Assembly: GCF_001704415.2 (NCBI RefSeq)
Contig: NC_030831.1
Span: forward strand, 44,128,134-44,192,133
Reading direction: 5' to 3'
DNA: 64,000 nucleotides
Source of the DNA: Capra hircus
Taxonomy: Eukaryota; Chordata; Mammalia; Artiodactyla; Bovidae
Shown: piece after piece, positions 10,901-22,340 of the stretch
How the letters are laid out: the number at the start of each line of letters is the position of its first letter
How positions within the stretch are numbered: position 1 is the first letter of the stretch
Notes under the pieces: generated by a model
The model's input: only the letters and a program-made list of their open reading frames with translations
Databases searched by the model: none
What the model was told of the DNA's origin: nothing
Program-made: the position numbers and the translations under genes

Positions 10901-11471
10901 ACTTCATTATTTGCTCAGTCTCACACAATATTGCTCCCTGAATCCACTCTTGTCCTCCTCTAAACCATTTTCTTAATATCAGCCAGGAATGATATTTTAA
11001 AAACCTATTCCTACCTCTCTTAAAAGTCTGTCTATTGCTTCATTTTGTTCTTAGGGTAAAATTGGAGTCCTGTGCTAACATTTTCTCCTCACTTTCTACT
11101 TGCTACTGCCCTAGCCTTCTTATCTCAGTTGCACTACAACAACTGTTCCTTTGCATATTCCCTTCTCTCTCTCTTACTGCTGCCTGTTTATCATACTCTT
11201 TCTCATTCTCTAGATTATGTTCTCAGATTCGTTTCTCAAAGAAGTCTTCCTTGACTTCACTTCTCAGCTATATTTTCCCCCTTAGTGTATTCTTTCATAG
11301 TCCCTTGTGCCTCTCCTTCCTCAGCCTTATCAAAGGTTTTATTCCTATATTAATATTTATTTGGATATTTAACATTTATCAAGAATTCCCATATGCTAAA
11401 CCCTGTAATGCAGTTACTATGTCTGTCAGCCACTAACTTCCTTCACCAACTCCAATATCTGGCTTATTAAA
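10901..11471 (+). mobile_element. L2 LINE 3' end, sense
   Basis: The order of segments matches the 3' end of the old LINE L2: AGCCAGGAATGATATTTTAA, TTCTTAGGGTAAAATTGG, a cytosine/thymine-rich centre, GAAGTCTTCCTTGACTTC and a TTATTTGGATATTTAACA-type end. The frame at 11035-11436 lies inside it and encodes a leucine/serine-rich peptide without family similarity, so it is not a gene. Confidence 0.65.
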
Positions 11472-11484
11472 GGCATTTAATATG

Positions 11485-11726
11485 CATGTGCTAAGCTGCT
11501 TCAGTCTCATCTGAGTCTTTGCGACCTTATGGACTGTACCCTGCTAGGCTCTTCTGTCCATGGGATTCTCTAGGCAAGAATACTGGAGTGGGTTCCCATA
11601 CCCTCATCCAGGGAATCTTTCCAGCCTAGAGACTGAACCTGTGTTCCTTATGTCTCCTGCATTGGCAGGTGGTTTTCTTTCTTTCTTTTTTTTTTTTTTT
11701 TGCCACTAGCACCAACTGGGAAGCCC
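11485..11726 (-). mobile_element. Bov-tA SINE, antisense, with perfect target duplication
   Basis: The BovB-like tail comes first (CTAAGCTGCTTCAGTC), then the inverted tRNA head ending at ACCAACTGGGAAGCCC. Perfect 13-bp repeats GGCATTTAATATG at 11472-11484 and 11727-11739 flank it. A pyrimidine run (TTTC repeats then T) at about 11674-11701 has expanded inside the element. Confidence 0.95.
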
Positions 11727-11739
11727 GGCATTTAATATG

Positions 11740-11786
11740 TGCTGTGCTATTCTTAGTTGCTCAGTTGTGTTTGACTCTTGGAACAA
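11740..11786 (-). mobile_element. Fragment of a BovB/SINE tail
   Basis: About 45 bases (TTAGTTGCTCAGTTGTG, TTTGACTCTTGG) match the extreme 3' end shared by BovB and its SINEs in antisense. The rest of the element is missing. Confidence 0.7.
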
Positions 11787-12680
11787 AGAAAGGAAAAGAG
11801 TTTGGAAAGAAAGTAATTTCCTTACTTTCATTTCCATTTCAATTAATGAAAGCATAATCAAATCCAATGCTATTGGAGTGGACACTGCCCCATTATAGTG
11901 TTCTAATGAGAATTAAGAATGAAGAAAAATGATTAGAAAATTTGGATGGTAAAACATCAGATGAGAAACTTAAAGCAAAACTAGGCTGTTATTGTTGATC
12001 AGTTCACTCTCAAGCTTGCCTCTTATCTGCCAATCATCAAATTCACTTTTGGAGAAGTATGTAAGCCAATGCAAGAAATACAATTGAACTGTATTCCTAT
12101 TCCTAAAAAAAAAAAAAAAAAAATTCTACATGGAGCAAAAGCAGGCATAATAAATTTCTGTCCCCTAATCTCTAATCTAGAGGAAACATAGGTATCTTGT
12201 CTACCTAACGGTGGTTGTAAAGTGTGATTGTGAGCTTTGACTTTTGTAAAGAGGAGAAACCTAAGAGCAATTCTGATTCAAAGACACAGATGGGACCCAT
12301 TTCCAGCCCAATCAATTATTTTCAAGCTTCCTTTCATGGGACTGAAATTAAAACTCTCCACCAGGGGAAATATCCTAGAGCCCTGGTTTGGAAAGTATGA
12401 TTTAATTTACATAGATAAATCTTTATTAACAAGTTATAAGTAAAAAACTTCAGGTTGGGACATTATGTTAAAAAATGAATTTGAAAATAATGAAGCATCT
12501 ACATTTAGGAAGTGGAGAAACTGATATAGTCATTAAGTGAAATGTGCCAAAATAACAATTTTGAGAGCTGCCACTCTATACCCATAAATCTACCGTGATC
12601 TCAAAGTAGAAAAACATTGCTGCTCTTCAATACCCTCAGAATAACTTTAGGTAAAGTTGACACTTTACATTTTATAACTC
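11787..12680. other. Unassigned intergenic stretch
   Basis: AT-rich sequence with an A run at about 12105-12122. No gene is seen. The 68-codon frame at 12237-12443 has no recognisable domain and no supporting context. Confidence 0.5.
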
Positions 12681-12766
12681 TTTATAGGTTACATAATCAC
12701 TTTTTACACATAATCTCATTTAATCCTCCAACAACCTGATACAGTAAGAGATTGTTTTCATTTATT
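12681..12766 (-). mobile_element. MIR SINE fragment, antisense
   Basis: TAATCTCATTTAATCCTCCA followed by ACAACCTGATACAGTAAGA and TTTTCATTT has the order of the 3' half of MIR in antisense. The adjacent sequence at 12767 is the 3' end of the large L1. The text at 22340 onward (TTTAATTTTAAAGATAG) might be the continuation of this MIR, which would place the L1 inside it. Confidence 0.55.
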
Positions 12767-13032
12767 TTAATTATTTCTTCCAGTTTTATGGAGACATAAT
12801 TGACATAACTGCATATGTTTAAAGTAAACGGAATAATTATCTGACTTTACATACATCATTAAATGATTACCGCAGTAAGTTTAGTGATATCCATCATCTG
12901 ATATAGATACAAAGTTAAAGAAATAGAAGAAAATATCCTTGTGATGAGAACTCAGGATTTAATCTGTTAATAACTTTCAAATGTAACATACAGGAATTTT
13001 AATTATATTTGTCATGTGTACATTAAATTCCT

Positions 13033-13249
13033 GGGGCTTTCCTGGTGGCTAAGAGGTAAAGAATCATCCTTCAATGCATGAAACCTGAGTTCAGTCTCTG
13101 GGTTGAGAAGATCCCCTGGAGGAGTGCATGGCAACTCACTCCAGTATTTTTTGCTGGAGAATCCCATGGACAGAAGAGCCTGGCAGATTACCGTCCACAG
13201 GGTCGCAAAGAGTTGGACATGACTGAAGCAACTGAGCATGCACACATGC
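13033..13249 (+). mobile_element. Bov-tA SINE, sense, in L1 3' UTR
   Basis: GGCTTTCCTGGTGGCTAAGA starts the tRNA-like head; AAAGAGTTGGACATGACTG lies near the end. Direct repeats ACATTAAATTCCT at 13020-13032 and 13250-13262 are perfect over 13 bp and mark the insertion into the old L1. Confidence 0.95.
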
Positions 13250-13497
13250 ACATTAAATTCCTAGTAATTATTTTGTAACTAGAAGTTTGTATTTTTTGAC
13301 TATCTTCATCCAAACTCTGCTCCACAACACCCAATTCTGGTAACCACAATACTAATCTTTTTTTCTATGAATTTGTTTATTTGTTTTTAGCAAAACTGAC
13401 CTACAACACTATGTTTGTTTCTGTTACACAACACAGTGGTTCAAGTTTTATGTATTTCAAAATAATCAACATGATAACTCGTTACCATCTGCACCAT

Positions 13498-14312
13498 ACA
13501 AAGGAGAAATATCAATAACCTCAGATATGCACATGACACCACCCTTATGGCAGAAAGTGAAGAGGAACTAAAAAGCCTCTTGATGGAAGTGAAAGAGGAG
13601 AGTGAAAAAGTTGGCTTAAAGCTCAACATTCAGAAAACGAAGATCATGGCATCCGGTCCCACCACTTCATGGGGAATAGATGGGGAAACAGTGGAAACAG
13701 TGTCAGACTTTATTTTTTGGGGCTCCAAAATCACTGCAGATGGTGATTGCAGCCATGAAATTAAAAGATGCTTACTCCTTGGAAGAAAAGTTATGACCAA
13801 CCTAGATAGCATATTCAAAAGCAGAGACATTACTTTGTCAACAAAGGTCCATCTAGTCAATGCTATGGTTTTTCCAGTAGTCATGTATGGATGTGAGAGT
13901 TGGACTGTGAAGAAGGCTGAGCGCTGAAGAATTGATGCTTTTGAACTGTGGTGTTGGAAAAGACTCTTGAGAGTCCCTTGGACTACAAGGAGATCCACCC
14001 AGTCCAATCTGAAGGAGATCAGCCCTGGGTGTTCTTTGGAAGGAATGATGCTAAAGCTGAAGCTCCAGTACTTTGGCCACCTCATGCGAACAGTTGACTC
14101 ACTGGAAAATACTTTGATGCTGGGAGGGATTGGGGGCAGGAGGAGAAGGGGACGACAGAGGATGAGATGGCTGGATGGCATCACAGACTTGATGGACGTG
14201 AGTCTGAGTGAACTCTGGGAGTTGGTGATGGACAGGGAGGCCTGGTGTGCTGCAATTCATGGGGTCGCAAAGAGTCGGACATGACTGAGCGACTGACCTG
14301 AACTGAACTGAT
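13498..14312 (+). mobile_element. BovB LINE 3' end, sense, in L1 3' UTR
   Basis: It begins inside the RT palm (GAGAAATATCAATAACCTC, just before the YADD region) and ends in TGAACTGAACTG. The sense frame 13547-13927 is open from AESEEELKSLLMEVKEESEK to VVMYGCESWTVKKAER, then stops at TGA; 13967-14284 continues to the C-terminus. The metal-binding YADD is altered here (CACATGAC, reading His-Met-Thr or similar). The old L1 3' UTR resumes at 14313 (ATTGACTATTTTCCC). Confidence 0.9.
13547..14284 (+). pseudogene. BovB ORF2 C-terminal domain (broken by one stop)
   Basis: Frame 13547-13927 followed by 13967-14284 reads the region downstream of the RT palm: thumb-like KVGLKLNIQKTKIMASGP, the GCESWTVKKAE segment and the Arg-rich RRRRGRQRMRWLDG region that is conserved at the end of RTE-type ORF2. 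A TGA at 13925 (AGCGCTGAAG) splits the two. No endonuclease or RT catalytic core remains. Confidence 0.85.
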
Positions 14313-14529
14313 TGACTATTTTCCCTGCATTCTATATTTTGTACCACTAATACGTTTATTTTGAAACTGTAAGTTTGTTCTTCATAGTCTCTGTCACCTA
14401 TTTCTCCCATTGTCACCACCTGTTTCTCCCATTCTCACCACCTCCCTTGTGGCAAGCACCTGTTTTTTCTCTATATCCATGATTCCTTTTTTTTTTTTTT
14501 GATCTCTAGGAAGATAGAACTTTTTAATG

Positions 14530-14670
14530 TGTCTTCTTTTTTTTTTAATTTTTATTTTTACTTTATTTTACTTTACAATACTTTACAATACTGTATTGGT
14601 TTTGCCATACATTGACATGAATCCACCACGGGTGTACATGAGTTCCCAATCCTGAACTCCCCTCCCACCT
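14530..14670 (-). mobile_element. Young L1 3' end, antisense
   Basis: T-rich tail (TTTTTATTTTTACTTTATTT), then TATTGGTTTTGCCATACATT and CCACGGGTGTACATGAG, the inverse of the young L1 3' UTR. The older L1 3' UTR resumes at about 14671-14690. The tail holds a small internal repeat of TTTACAATAC. Confidence 0.9.
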
Positions 14671-15621
14671 GTTCATTTATTTTGCTTTTTAGATTCTACT
14701 AATGAGTGTAATCATGCAATATTTATCATTCTCTGTTTGAATTATTTCATTTTACCCTCTAGGTCCATCCATGTTGCTAATGGCAAGAATTCACCCTTTT
14801 TGTAGTTGAGTAATATTCCATTGTATATAGTTATATGCCAAATCTTCTTAATCCATTTATGTAATTGATGGGCACTAACTTTGCTTCCATTTCTTGGCTA
14901 TTATAAATAATACTGCAAGAACATTAGGATGTATATATACTTTTCAAATTAGTGTTTTCATTTTCCTTGAATAAATACCCAGGAGTGGAATTGTTGGATC
15001 ATCTATTTTCAGTTTGTTGAGGAAACATCACAGTATTTTCCATAGTGGCTGCACCAGTTTACATTCCCACCAACAGTGCATGGAAGTTCTCTTTTGTCCA
15101 CATCCTCACCAGTTGATATTTCTTGTCTTTTTGATGATAGCCATTCTGACAGGTGTGAAGTGATATCTCTTTGTGGTTTAGGTTTGCATTTCTCTGATGA
15201 ATGGGGAGGTTGAGTTTCTTTTTATGTGCTAGCTGACAATCTGTATGTCTTTTTTGGAAAAATGCCTTTTCAGGTCCTTTGCCAATTTAAAAAATTAGGT
15301 TGCCTTTTAAAGTTGCTGTTAAGTAGTATGAGTTCATTGTATATCTGGGATATTAACCTCTTATCAGATATATTGTTTGCAAACATATTCCTCCATTTAA
15401 TAGGATGCTTTTTTCTTTTGTTGATAGTTTTCAATGTTGGGAAAGAGGCTTTTAGTGTGATTTGCTCCCATTTTCTTATTGTTTTTCTTTCTTTCCTTTG
15501 ACTAAGGATACATAGCTAAAAATAGATTGCTAAAGTTTTAAATCCTTTTTAAAATTTACTTTTGTACATGGTGGAAGAGAGTACTCCAGCTTGACCCCTT
15601 TTGGTATGACTACTCATTTTT

Positions 15622-15829
15622 CCTGGGCTTCTCTGGTGGCTCAGGAATCTGCCTGTCAGTGTAAAAGATGCGGGTTTGATCCCTGGGTTGGGAAGATCCC
15701 CTGGAGAAAGAAATGGCAACCTGTTCCAGTATTCTTGCCTTGGAAATCTCATGGATAGAGGAATCTGGTGGGCTACAGTCCATGGGGCCACAAAAGAGGC
15801 AGGCACGATTCATGATAAGACAGCAACAA
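15622..15829 (+). mobile_element. Bov-tA SINE, sense, in L1 ORF2
   Basis: GGGCTTCTCTGGTGGCTCAG opens the tRNA-like head and GGGTTTGATCCCTGGGTTG contains the B-box-like word. The L1 reads up to CATTTTTCC before it and continues from TTTTTCCAGTATTATC after it, so TTTTTCC is the visible core of the target duplication. Confidence 0.9.
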
Positions 15830-15900
15830 ATCAGTTTTTCCAGTATTATCTTTCGAAGAGGCTGTCTCCATTGTATATTCTTTCCTTTTTGTCATCAATT

Positions 15901-16714
15901 CAGTTCAGTTCAGTTCAGTCTCTCAGTCATGTCCAACTCTTTGCGACCCCATGGACTGCAGAATGCCAGGCCTCCCTGTCCATCACCAACTCCTGGAGTT
16001 CACCCAAACTCATGTCCATTGAGGCGGTTATGCCATCCAACCATCTCATCCTCTGTCATCCCCTTCTCCTCCTGCCCTCAGTCTCCCAGCAGCAGGATCT
16101 TTTCCAATAAGTCAGCTCTTCGCATCAGGTGGCCAAAGTATTGGAGTTTCAGCTTCAACATCAGTCCTTCCAATGAATACCCAGGACTGATCTCCTTTAG
16201 GATGGACTGGTTGGATCTCCTTGCAGTCCAAGGGACTCTCAAGAGTCTTTTCCAACACCACAGTTCAAAAGTATCAATTATTTGGCACTCAGCTTTCTTT
16301 GTAATCCAACTCTTACATCCATACATGACTACTGGAAAAACCATAGCATTGATGAGATGGACCTTTGTTGGCAAAGTAATGTCTCTGCTTTTTAATATGC
16401 TGTTTCGATTGGTCATAGCTTTCCTTCCAAGGAGTAAGCATCTGTTAATTTCATGGCTGCAGCCACCATCTGCAGTGATTCTGGAGCCCCAAAAATAAAG
16501 TCAGCCACTGTTTCCACTGTTTCCCCATCAATTTGCCATGAAGTGATGGGACCAGATGCCATGATCTTAGTTTTCCGAATGTTGAGTTTTAAGCCAACTT
16601 TTTCACTCTTCTTTTTCACTTTCACCTAGAGGCTCTTTAGTTCTTCTTCACTTTCTGCCATAAGGGTGGTGTCATGTGCATATCTGAGATTATTGATATT
16701 TCTCCCAGCAATCT
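15901..16714 (-). mobile_element. BovB LINE 3' end, antisense, in L1 ORF2
   Basis: The inverted CAGTT tail (15901-15918) is followed by the antisense C-terminal and thumb regions to TTTCTCCCAGCAATCT. Direct repeats TGTCATCAATT (15890-15900) and TGTCATCAGTT (16715-16725) differ at one base and flank it. A frame on the plus strand (15713-16498, 261 codons) crosses a SINE and this element; it is a shadow and not a gene. Confidence 0.93.
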
Positions 16715-19080
16715 TGTCATCAGTTAGTTGTCTATATAAATGTAGGTTTATTTTAGGACTCTGTGCTGTTCCATTGATTTATGTGTATGTTTTTAGTCCA
16801 ATATCATGTTGGCTTGATTATCCTAGCTTTGTTTAATGGTTTGAAATCAGGTAGTGTGACACTTCCACCTTTGTTCTTTCTCAAGATTGTTTTTGGTATT
16901 TGAAGTCTACTTTGTACTGAAATACAATTTTAGAAACTTTTGTTCCAGTTTTATGAAAAATGCCACTGGAATTTAGATAGGGATGACATTAAAGCTCTGG
17001 GTTGCAATAGGTTGGTAGGTCATTGAATCCATGAGTACAGTTTATTATTCCACTTGTTTGTATTGTTTTGAATATTTTTGTTAGTAACTTATAGGTTTCT
17101 GAGTATAGGCATTTTATATTTTTAGTTTGATTTATTCCTAAGTATTTTGTTTTATTTTTGATATGATTGTATGTGGGATTGTTTTCTTAATTTCTCTTTC
17201 AAATAGTTCATATCTTGAAACTTTGCAGAATTCATTGAGTTCCGGTAGTGTTTTGCTAGTGTCTTTAGGAACTTCTCTTTACAATATCATGTCATCTGCA
17301 AACAACAACAGTTTTACTTCTTCATTTCCAATTTGGGTTCCTTTTGTTTATTTTCTGATTGCTATGGACAGGAAGTTTAAATAAAAGTGGAGAGAGGAGT
17401 TTCCTTTTCTTATTCCTGATTTTAGAGAAAATATTTTCATTTTTCAACATTATGATATTTGCTGTCATCTTGTCATAAGTGGCCTATATTTTGTTAAGGT
17501 ATGTTTCCTATATACCCACTTTGTTGAGAGTTTTTGTCATGAATGGATGTTGAGTTGTGTATCTACTGAGGTGAACACAGAATTTTTATTCTTAAATTTG
17601 CTAATATGGTGCATCACATTGATTGATTTGTAGATTTTTAACCATTCTTGCATCCCTGGAATAAACCCCGCTTAATTCGTGGTTCATGATCCTTTTAATG
17701 TATTGTTAACTTGGGCTTGTTAATAGTTCATTGAGGATTTTTGTGTCTATTTTGTTAAGTGGCCTTTGACTGTAGTTATCTTTTTGTGATATGTTTGTTT
17801 GGTTTTGGTATCAGGGTGATGATGGCATCACGGAATGAGTTTAGGAATATTACTTTCCTCTGCAATTTTTTCCAATAGTTTGAGAAGGATAGTTGTTAAC
17901 TCTTTTTAAGTGTTAGGTAGAATTCACCTGTGAAACCATTGCTCCTGGATGTACATTTATTTATAGAGTTTTAAAATTACTTGTTAAGTTTCATTACTCA
18001 TAATTAGTCTATCCATATTTTCTATTTTTCATGGTTCAATCTTATTAAATTTATTGAAATTTGTTGCCTAGAATGTCATCTATCCTAGAGAAAGTTTCAT
18101 GTGCATTCAAAAAAAATGTATATTCTACTGCTTTTAGATGGAATGTTCTATAGTATATCTACTGAATCAATATGCTCCAATGTGTTATTTAAGGCCAGTG
18201 TTTCCTTATTGATTTCCTGTCTGGATGATCTATTCACTGATGCAGGTGGGATCTTAAAGTTCCCTACTATTGTTGTGTTACTGACAATTACCCCCTTTAT
18301 GTCTGTTAATATTTGCTTAATGTATTTAGGTACTCTAAATTTGGGTTTTGTATGTATTTGCAATTTTTATATCTTCTTCATGTATTGACCCCTTGATGTT
18401 AATCTAACTCCTTCATTGTCTCTTGTTACAGTCTTTGTTTTAAAGTCTATTTTGTCTGACAGAAGTATTGTTACCCCATTTTTCTTTTGGTTACATTTGC
18501 AAGGACTACCTTTTTCTAGCCTTTTGCTTTCAGTCTCTGTGTATCTTTAGATCTGAATTGAGTCTTGTAGAGAGCATAAATATTGATCTTTATATCCATT
18601 CAGCCATTCCATGTTTTTGATTTGTGTATTTAATCTATTTGCATTTAAGGTAATTATGATAGGTATGCATTTATTGCCATTTTGTTCACTCTTATAGAGT
18701 ATTTTTTGTCCTGTCTTCTTTTACCATTTTCTTTTGTGATATGATGATTATTTTAGTGCTATTTTTAGATTTCTTACATATTTTTTTATGTGTCTATTAT
18801 AGATTTTTAATTTGTGGTTACCATGAGTTTATATATATATATCAATTATTGCTATCAATCTATATATGTATATGTGCATGATTATTTTAAGCTGCCTGTT
18901 TCTTAACTTTGAATTTATTTTAACCCTTCATTTTTACTTCCCACTCACTTCACATTAACTGTTTTTGGCATTACATTTTACATTTAAAAAATTTTGTGTA
19001 TCCTTGAACTCCTTATTGTAGATATATTAATAAATTATTTTACTACTTTTGTATTTTAAATTTACTAGCTTTATGAGTGG

Positions 19081-19266
19081 GCTTCCCAGGTGGCACTAAT
19101 GGTAAAGAACCTGTCTGCCAATGCAGGAGACATAAAAGACATGAGTTTGATCCCTGGGAGGGGAATATCCCCTGGAGTAGGAAATGGCAACCCACTCCAG
19201 TATTCTTGCCTGGAGGATGCTATGGACAGAGCAGCCTGGTGAGCTACTCTGAGTAAGACACGACTG
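19081..19266 (+). mobile_element. Bov-tA SINE, sense, near L1 ORF1
   Basis: A short tRNA-like head (CTTCCCAGGTGGCACTAATG) and BovB-like body. Direct repeats AGCTTTATGAGTGG (19067-19080) and AGCTTTATAAGTGG (19267-19280) differ at one base. Confidence 0.95.
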
Positions 19267-19706
19267 AGCTTTATAAGTGGTGTATATGTTACATTTATTG
19301 TATATTTGCCTTTACCAATAAGATTTTTCATTTTGTAATGTTCTCATTTCTAGTTGTAGTCTTCTCTGCTTAGAAAATCTCTTTTAACACCCCTTGTAAA
19401 GCTGGTTTCATGGTGATGAACTCTTAGCTTTTGCTTGTCTGTAAAACTATTGACCTGGTCATCAAATGTAGATAATATCCTTGCCAGGTACAGGATTCTT
19501 GGATGTGAGTTTTTCCTTTCATTACTTTAAATCTCCCATGTCACTCCTTTCTGGCCTGCAGAGTTTCTAATGAAAAGTTAGCACATTGTCTTATGGGAAT
19601 TCCATTGTGTGAAGATAGTTCCTTTTCCCTTCTGTTTATAATATTATCTTTTTTTTTTTTAGAAGGCAAGCCTCAATCTTTATTATTAGATTCAACAAGC
19701 ATAAAG

Positions 19707-19958
19707 TTATATCAATAAATGTAATCCAAACAAGGAATAATAAAAGAATTTTTTCTCTTTATCTTCAATTATTGCCATTTTAATTATAATGTATCTTGTT
19801 CTTTTTTTGTCCTGATTTTCGGGAACTTCTGTGCTTCCTTGTCCTAGATGTCTTTCCTTTCCAAAGTTAGGAAAGTTTTTAGCTATCATGTCTTCAAATA
19901 CATTCCCTGCCCCTTTCTCTCTGTCTTCTTCTGGGACTCCTATAATGCAAATGTTCAT
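19707..19958 (-). pseudogene. L1 ORF1 protein remnant
   Basis: The minus-strand frame reads NICIIGVPEEDREKGAGN followed by VFEDMIAKNFPNFGKE. These are landmarks of the RRM region of the L1 ORF1 RNA-binding chaperone. Only about 80 codons stay open. It sits between the ORF2 endonuclease side and the 5' leader of the old L1, in the expected order for an antisense copy. Confidence 0.9.
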
Positions 19959-20274
19959 ATGCTTAATGTTGTGTCACAGGTCTATAAACAGTCCTCATTT
20001 TTTAAAATTCTTTTTTTCTGTTCAATTTGAGTTATTTGTACCATTGTGTATTCCAGTTCTCTGTATTCCTCAGTATAATCCAATCCACTATTGATTACTT
20101 CTACTCTATTTTAAAAAAATGTTACTGCATTTTTCAGCTCTGTTTGGTTGTTTATATTTTCTTACACTTTGTTAGAAAATTTTGCCTTCTCACTGCATTT
20201 ACCCATTCTTCTCACAAGTTCTCTGACCGTCTTTATGATCATTACCTTGAATCCTTTATGGCTAAATTACCTCC

Positions 20275-20496
20275 GAGCTTTCCAGGTGGCCGTAGTGATA
20301 AAGAACCCACCTGCCTAAGCAAGTAGACATGAAAAGACATGAGTTTGAAGCCTTGGATGAGAAGATCCTATGGGGGAAGGCATGGCAACCCACTCCAGTA
20401 TTCTTGCCGGGAGAATCCCATGGACAGAGGAGCCCAGTAGGTTATAGTCCATAGTGTCTCACAGAGTCAGACATGACTGAAGTGACTTAGCACATG
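20275..20496 (+). mobile_element. Bov-tA SINE, sense, in L1 ORF1/leader
   Basis: GCTTTCCAGGTGGCCGTAGT begins the head; CACAGAGTCAGACATGACTG is near the end. ATTACCTCC before it and ATTACTTATCTCC after it are the probable remains of the target duplication. The tRNA-like head is degenerate. Confidence 0.88.
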
Positions 20497-21612
20497 AGAT
20501 TACTTATCTCCACATCATTTAGTTCTTCTTCTTGTATTTTATCTTCTCCCTTCATTTGGAACATATTCCTCTCTTCTTTCATGTCACGCTTCTATTTTTT
20601 ATTTCTGTGTATTTGGTAGGTTGATTATGTTTCTTGACCTTGAAGAAGTGACCTTAGGTAGGATACATCATTTGGGGCTTAACAGCACATTCCCCACTGG
20701 TCATCAGAGTTATATGCCGTAAGGATACCCTTTATATAAGCTGTGTGGGGACTTCTTTTGTGGTTGGCTGACTAATGTGGATACACTGGTAGACATGGTT
20801 TGTCCCCAGTTTTGGTGTCTGTCTGTCTTTGCATAGTGTGGAGGCTACCAGCCACTATGGGGCAGGGGAATGTCTTAGCACAGCTGGCTACACAACCTAT
20901 GGAGTCCTAGTCCTGGTCGGCTGGTGGATGGGTCCAGGCGCCAAGGTGTTTGGTTGTGGGATCAGAAGTCCCAGCATTAAAGTTGGCCTGCTGGTAGATG
21001 TGGCAATGTTCTTGGGATGCAGGTGGCCTGCTGATGGGTAAAGCTGGTTTCTTATTTGGCTGGCTGTGAGTTTCAGGGTGTCTCAGGACTGGTGTCACCA
21101 CACTAGTGCATGGAGCTAGCCCTAAATTTGGCTTGTTGAAGGACTCAAGGTGTCATGGAGTTGATGTTAGCTCACTGGCTAGCTCAGGGGACCCTGGGGT
21201 GATGCTAGCTCTCTTACTGGTGGGGTCAAGTCCTGATAGAGCTGAATGCAGGCTTCTGGTATTCTGGAGCTAGTTTCTGGATTCTCTGGTAGATGAGGCA
21301 TGATCCCAGGGCAGCTGAGGGCTCAGGAGTCTTATGACAGCTTTCTTTGGATGGAGCTGTATCCCTGTTCAGCAAGAACTGATGTTGACAAGCCGTTGGT
21401 TGGGGCTGAGTCCTGGTCCTAATTCGCTAGAGACAGAATTCCAAAATGGTGCTCACGATTACCCTCATAGTAGAAAGAGCTCCCCAAAATGCTACCTACT
21501 GCTTCTCTGGAAGGCTTTCCAAGATCAGCAAGTGAGTTTGAACCAAGCTCCTTTGAAATGACTACCTATTCCTTGTATCTCATAACATGTGATGTATTCT
21601 GTGTACACTTTA

Positions 21613-21930
21613 TTTATTTATTTATTTTACTTGTAAGAGTACATTATTATATTTTTTAATTTAAATTTATTTTAATTGAAGGCTGATTACTTTACAATAT
21701 TGTATTGGTTCTGCCACACATCAACATGAATCCGCCATGGGCGAACATGTGTTCCCCATCCCGAACCCCGCTCCCACCTCCCTCCCCCTACCATCAGAAT
21801 GGCTGCTATCCAAAAGTCTACAAGCAATAAATTCTGGAGAGGGTGTGGAGAAAAGGGAGCCCTCTTACACTGTTGGTGGGAATGCAAACTAGTACAGCCA
21901 CTATGGAGAACAGTATGGAAATTCCTTAAA
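21613..21930 (-). mobile_element. 5'-inverted (twin-primed) young L1 in L1 leader
   Basis: The left part (21613 to about 21790) is the antisense L1 3' UTR with its inverted tail (TTTATTTATTTATTTTAC, TATTGGTTCTGCCACACATC). The right part (about 21791-21930) is L1 ORF2 in the opposite, sense direction (ATCAGAATGGCTGCTATCC, ACTATGGAGAACAGTATGG). The pair is flanked by TCTGTGTACACTTTA (21598-21612) and TCTGTGTGCACTTTA (21931-21945), a 15-bp duplication with one mismatch. This fits one insertion by twin priming. Confidence 0.92.
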
Positions 21931-22340
21931 TCTGTGTGCACTTTAAGGTTGGAGTCTCTATTTTCAACAGTCGTCTGGTTATCCCCAAAGTAAACCTTGC
22001 TGGCCTTCAAAACCAAATGTTCTAGAGCTTATCTTCCTAATGTAGAAGCCTGATGTGAGGCTTGAACCCTTTACTCTGTGAGTAGAACCTTTGTAAATGT
22101 AATTATGCCTTATTTGTGATTTCCCACTTATGGTAGTACTCTAGATTGTACCATGTCTCTGCTCCTCCCACCCACTTTGTTGGTTTCTTCTTCAAAACTT
22201 TAGTTTATAAGGTCTTTTCTGCTAGTTTACATGTCATTCTCATTAGTAGTTTCTCTGTAAATAGTTGAATTTTTTTGTGCCCATGGGAAGAGGTGAGCTC
22301 AGGGTGTTGTCTCTCAGTTATCTTGGTCACTCCAAATTTA

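Larger units (their letters stand above)
12767..22340 (-). mobile_element. Old full-length L1, antisense, opened by eight insertions
   Basis: Going up in coordinates one reads the L1 3' UTR (12767-14700: CATCATTAAATGATTACC, TTGACCTACAACAC-like words), ORF2 C-terminus (from about 14750), ORF2 RT and endonuclease (to about 18.7 kb), ORF1 (about 19.3-20.3 kb) and the 5' leader (about 20.5-22.34 kb, ending near TCTTGGTCACTCC). After removing the inserted SINEs, BovB copies and L1 stubs the length is roughly 6.6 kb, close to a complete L1. All coding parts are full of stops. The 5' leader contains degenerate repeats built on GGCCTGCTGGTAGATG-like units (about 20.9-21.3 kb). Confidence 0.85.

Noticed and set aside
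11035..11436. 133-codon plus-strand frame rich in Leu and Ser, looking like membrane segments
   Set aside because: The sequence is the pyrimidine-rich 3' end of an L2 repeat; hydrophobic codons follow from the composition.
13033..13249. tRNA-like sequence with B-box words (also in the other Bov-tA copies)
   Set aside because: These are tRNA-derived SINE heads, lacking an intact cloverleaf and acceptor stem; not functional tRNA genes.
15713..16498. 261-codon plus-strand open frame, the second longest in the window
   Set aside because: It starts in a Bov-tA SINE, crosses old L1 and continues on the antisense strand of a BovB. The same peptide motifs appear opposite to other BovB copies, so it is a shadow of the BovB ORF2.
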